Shown: piece after piece, positions 7,175 to 8,152 of the stretch
How positions within the stretch are numbered: position 1 is the stretch's first letter
Layout: each line of letters opens with the position of its first letter
NCBI GenBank assembly: GCA_016283075.1
Contig: JAEEMF010000053.1
Coordinates: forward strand, 1 to 8,152
Direction: 5' to 3'
Origin: Bacilli bacterium
GTDB lineage: Bacteria > Bacillota_I > Bacilli_A > RF39 > UBA660
DNA length: 8,152 nt
Notes under the pieces: model-generated
Told to the model about the DNA's origin: nothing
Seen by the model: only the letters and a program-made list of their open reading frames with translations
Database searches by the model: none
Translations under genes and position numbers: made by a program

Positions 7175-7564
7175 ATTTTTAAAGAATTTTTGAAGTAATT
7201 CTGTAGATTCATTGTTTTCAATTTTGATCAATGTTTCACGTGAAACATTGTTATTAAAATTTGATTTTGTTGAATAATAAATATTATTTATTCTAGCTTG
7301 AGTTAGAGCACTCAAACACATATCGCATGGTTCTAATGTAATATAAATATCACATCCATCTAGATGCCATGTTTTTAGTTTTTTACTTGCTTTTTCGATT
7401 GCTATCATTTCTGCATGTTTAGTTACATTTCTTTTTGATTCTTTTAAATTATATGCTTTAGCAATTACTTTATTATTTTTAACAATAACAGCACCTACAG
7501 GAACTTCATTCTTTTTAAAAGCTTTTAACGCTTCTTTATATGCTAAATCCATGTATTTATCCAC
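7163..7564 (-). CDS. tadA: tRNA-specific adenosine deaminase TadA (short form, contains parS)
   Basis: TadA deaminates A34 of tRNA-Arg(ACG) to inosine, needed to decode CGN codons. The 133-residue product keeps the catalytic set: VPVGAVIV, N39, the zinc and proton-shuttle motif HAE (H50, E52) and PCDMC (C80, C83). After ARINNIYYS the usual FDPKGG segment and the following helix are replaced by a shorter Asn-rich stretch. This contains NVSRETL, encoded by a perfect parS site (7232-7247). The end, ELLQKFFKNKRK, resembles the normal basic C-terminal helix, so the protein is about 25-30 residues shorter than B. subtilis TadA by internal loss. The start is GTG (7562-7564) with GAGGTGA 4 nt upstream; the ATG at codon 5 is too distant from it. 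A consensus DnaA box overlaps the start codon. Confidence 0.93.
   Translation of the reverse strand: MDKYMDLAYKEALKAFKKNEVPVGAVIVKNNKVIAKAYNLKESKRNVTKHAEMIAIEKASKKLKTWHLDGCDIYITLEPCDMCLSALTQARINNIYYSTKSNFNNNVSRETLIKIENNESTELLQKFFKNKRK
7232..7247. promoter_or_regulatory. parS site 1 (inside tadA)
   Basis: TGTTTCACGTGAAACA is identical to the ParB (Spo0J) site parS of Bacillota chromosomes. Symmetry extends to 22 bp (7229-7250) with CAA and TTG flanks. On the minus strand it encodes V107-S108-R109-E110-T111 of TadA. It lies 476 bp from the next parS. Confidence 0.93.
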
Positions 7565-7565
7565 A
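7557..7565 (+). promoter_or_regulatory. Consensus DnaA box over the tadA start codon
   Basis: TTATCCACA is a perfect DnaA 9-mer. On the minus strand it reads TGTGGATAA and includes the GTG start and the next codons of tadA. It is the only exact box I found in the window, so it is not an origin by itself; chance occurrence in about 8 kb is a few per cent or more. Confidence 0.4.
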
Positions 7566-7584
7566 AAATCACCTCATTTGTATC

Positions 7585-7593
7585 AATATAACA
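7585..7593 (-). promoter_or_regulatory. Possible extended -10 promoter of tadA
   Basis: TGTTATATT on the minus strand is TGN plus a -10 like TATATT, lying directly behind the U-run of ffs. It would start transcription near 7578, about 14 nt before the tadA GTG. No -35 is visible. The arrangement mirrors the dnaX promoter, but readthrough from ffs could serve instead. Confidence 0.4.
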
Positions 7594-7598
7594 AAAAA

Positions 7599-7669
7599 GC
7601 ACACACATTTAGAGGATCTTAAGGCTGCTGAATTCCTTCTCTGACCTGGTTCAAACATAAATGTTGTGC
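7599..7669 (-). ncRNA. ffs: Signal recognition particle RNA, small bacterial type
   Basis: This is the RNA core of the SRP, which binds Ffh and targets membrane proteins to SecYEG. The domain IV signature is at 7623-7650: GGTCAG, then GAA-GGAA-TTC (a 3-bp stem capped by the GGAA tetraloop at 7633-7636), then AGCAGCC. This reproduces the symmetric and asymmetric internal loops of 4.5S RNA. The 5' GCACAACATTT pairs with the 3' AAATGTGTGTGC over 11 bp with one bulge. The closing stem is followed by six U (7593-7598), which can end transcription. The roughly 71-nt length fits the short form without an Alu domain, unlike the long scRNA of B. subtilis. The 5' end is set from the promoter; the mature ends may differ by a few nt. 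In B. subtilis the SRP RNA gene lies between tadA and dnaX; here it precedes tadA. Confidence 0.93.
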
Positions 7670-7675
7670 ATTAAT

Positions 7676-7704
7676 AATATATCTTACTTTAATAAATAAA
7701 TCAA
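7676..7704 (-). promoter_or_regulatory. Promoter of ffs
   Basis: On the minus strand -35 TTGATT (7699-7704) and -10 TATATT (7676-7681) are separated by exactly 17 bp. The predicted start, 7 nt after the -10, is G7669, which is the first base of the SRP RNA closing stem. The -35 ends 3 bp from the core of parS site 2 and overlaps the outermost base of its 24-bp palindrome. Confidence 0.75.
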
Positions 7705-7707
7705 CAA

Positions 7708-7723
7708 TGTTTCACGTGAAACA
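7708..7723. promoter_or_regulatory. parS site 2 (upstream of ffs)
   Basis: Perfect TGTTTCACGTGAAACA, with symmetry extending to 24 bp (7704-7727; ACAA and TTGT flanks). It sits just upstream of the ffs -35 element. Together with sites 3-5 it forms a cluster of four in 268 bp. Confidence 0.93.
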
Positions 7724-7807
7724 TTGTATTTTTGTTAAAATTATTTAAAATATATACATTATTAGATATTTTTAATTATAAACAGTTATTTTAAATTATA
7801 AATGTAA

Positions 7808-7823
7808 TGTTTCACGTGAAACA
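7808..7823. promoter_or_regulatory. parS site 3
   Basis: Perfect TGTTTCACGTGAAACA, exactly 100 bp from site 2. It has the longest symmetry of the group, 28 bp (7802-7829; ATGTAA and TTACAT flanks). The bases between sites 2 and 3 are nearly pure A and T, with no gene or promoter that I can support. Confidence 0.93.
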
Positions 7824-7904
7824 TTACATATTATTTTAATAGATAAATATTATATAAATTCAAGAATATGTTTCATTATAAAATATTAGATGTTTTATTA
7901 TCAA

Positions 7905-7920
7905 TGTTTCACGTGAAACA
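7905..7920. promoter_or_regulatory. parS site 4
   Basis: Perfect TGTTTCACGTGAAACA, 97 bp from site 3, with symmetry to 24 bp (7901-7924; TCAA and TTGA flanks). A degenerate half-site, TGTTTCA followed by unrelated A/T bases, lies 36 bp before it at 7869. Confidence 0.93.
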
Positions 7921-7939
7921 TTGAAGCTAATTATTAAAT

Positions 7940-7955
7940 TATTTCCCGGGAAATA
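7940..7955. promoter_or_regulatory. Noc-binding sequence (NBS), perfect
   Basis: TATTTCCCGGGAAATA is identical over 16 bp to the Noc consensus known from B. subtilis. Noc is a ParB paralogue that binds CTP, spreads on DNA, tethers it to the membrane and blocks division over the nucleoid. The site lies between parS 4 and parS 5, 4 bp from the latter. The run of six G/C bases stands out in an A/T-rich spacer. The noc gene is not in the window. Confidence 0.85.
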
Positions 7956-7959
7956 TATA

Positions 7960-7975
7960 TGTTTCACGTGAAACA
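7960..7975. promoter_or_regulatory. parS site 5 (behind gyrA terminator)
   Basis: Perfect TGTTTCACGTGAAACA, 55 bp from site 4, with symmetry of only 18 bp. It lies between the Noc site (4 bp away) and the U-tract of the gyrA terminator (2 bp away), so it is the gyrA-proximal edge of the cluster. Confidence 0.93.
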
Positions 7976-7977
7976 TT

Positions 7978-8005
7978 AAAAAAAGCAGATATTATTCTGC
8001 TTTTT
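7978..8005 (-). terminator. Intrinsic terminator of gyrA
   Basis: On the minus strand AAAAAGCAGA and TCTGCTTTTT pair over 10 bp around a 6-nt loop, with seven consecutive U at the end. The loop contains the gyrA TAA stop, so the last codons of gyrA form the left arm. It isolates gyrA from the parS cluster and ffs. Confidence 0.9.
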
Positions 8006-8152
8006 CTTCAATATTATTAGTGTTTTCTACATTTTCTTCTTCATCATGGTTGATAATTGCTACTGTACTAACATGTTGATTATCTTTTAAATTAATTAAT
8101 TTAACACCTTGAGCAACTCTACCAGTTGAAGAAACTTGTTCAAGTGGTAATC
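7992..8152 (-). CDS. gyrA: DNA gyrase subunit A, C-terminal end (5' part outside window)
   Basis: GyrA is the DNA-cleaving subunit of gyrase, which introduces negative supercoils. Only the last 52 codons are present, read on the minus strand from the right edge to TAA at 7992-7994. The segment STGRVAQGVKLINLKDNQHVSTVAII is the final blade of the C-terminal beta-pinwheel, with the recurrent GRxxQGVxLI pattern. It is followed by an acidic, Asn-rich tail ending NNIEEKAE, as is common in GyrA of low-GC Gram-positives. ParC has a related pinwheel and cannot be excluded from 52 residues, but the acidic tail and origin-type surroundings (parS, tadA-dnaX-recR) favour GyrA. The catalytic domain lies outside the window. 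Confidence 0.85.
   Translation of the reverse strand, partial: LPLEQVSSTGRVAQGVKLINLKDNQHVSTVAIINHDEEENVENTNNIEEKAE

Noticed and set aside
7773..7802. Direct repeat AATTATAAA, two copies about 20 bp apart, as a possible iteron or origin element.
   Set aside because: Short A/T-only repeats are expected by chance in this spacer, and no cluster of DnaA boxes accompanies them.
7728..7807. A small gene or regulatory RNA in the A/T-rich spacer between parS 2 and parS 3.
   Set aside because: There is no open frame with a ribosome site, no stable hairpin and no terminator; it appears to be spacer only.
7869..7884. A sixth parS starting TGTTTCA.
   Set aside because: Only one half-site is intact; about 10 of 16 bases match and the central CACGTG core is missing, so it is at most a decayed copy.
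7704..7977. Regularly spaced repeats resembling a CRISPR array.
   Set aside because: The repeat is a 16-bp perfect palindrome identical to parS, spacing is uneven (100, 97, 55 bp), and no cas gene or leader is present.

Overview
The window is an AT-rich, tightly packed bacterial chromosome segment in which every gene lies on the minus strand. From the right edge leftwards the order is: 3' end of gyrA, a cluster of chromosome-partition sites, SRP RNA (ffs), tadA, dnaX, ybaB, recR, holB, ricT (yaaT), a yabB/TrmN6-type methyltransferase, rsmI, pth, and the 5' end of mfd. The gene content and order are a condensed version of the origin-proximal region of Bacillus subtilis. Together with the SRP RNA of the short bacterial type and exact Bacillota-type parS and Noc-binding sequences, this points to a low-GC Bacillota (Bacilli or a Mollicutes-related, possibly uncultured lineage). 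TGA terminates rsmI and holB and Trp is encoded by TGG, so the standard bacterial code applies, not the Mycoplasma code.

Right part (about 7560-8152): gyrA ends in an intrinsic terminator whose loop contains the stop codon. The 320 bp that follow carry no protein gene. They hold four perfect copies of the 16-bp ParB site parS and one perfect 16-bp Noc-binding sequence lying 4 bp from the last parS. A fifth perfect parS is embedded in the tadA coding sequence. The ffs promoter abuts one parS, and a consensus DnaA box covers the tadA start codon.

Middle (5085-7174): tadA ends inside a strong intrinsic terminator. Immediately behind it an extended -10 promoter starts a long operon with dnaX (clamp-loader tau), ybaB (nucleoid-associated protein) and recR (recombination mediator). 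dnaX contains a near-perfect second Noc-binding sequence.

Left part (1-4480): holB (clamp-loader delta'), ricT (Y-complex / RNase Y specificity), a tRNA methyltransferase, rsmI (16S rRNA C1402 methylation) and pth (peptidyl-tRNA hydrolase) follow with overlaps or gaps of a few bases, so they are probably one transcript. A 9-bp hairpin with a short U-tract separates pth from mfd (transcription-repair coupling factor), which runs off the left edge.

The genes themselves are ordinary housekeeping functions. The notable content is the concentration of chromosome-organisation sites (five parS, one exact and one near-exact Noc site, one DnaA box), which would make this region a compact centromere-like locus.
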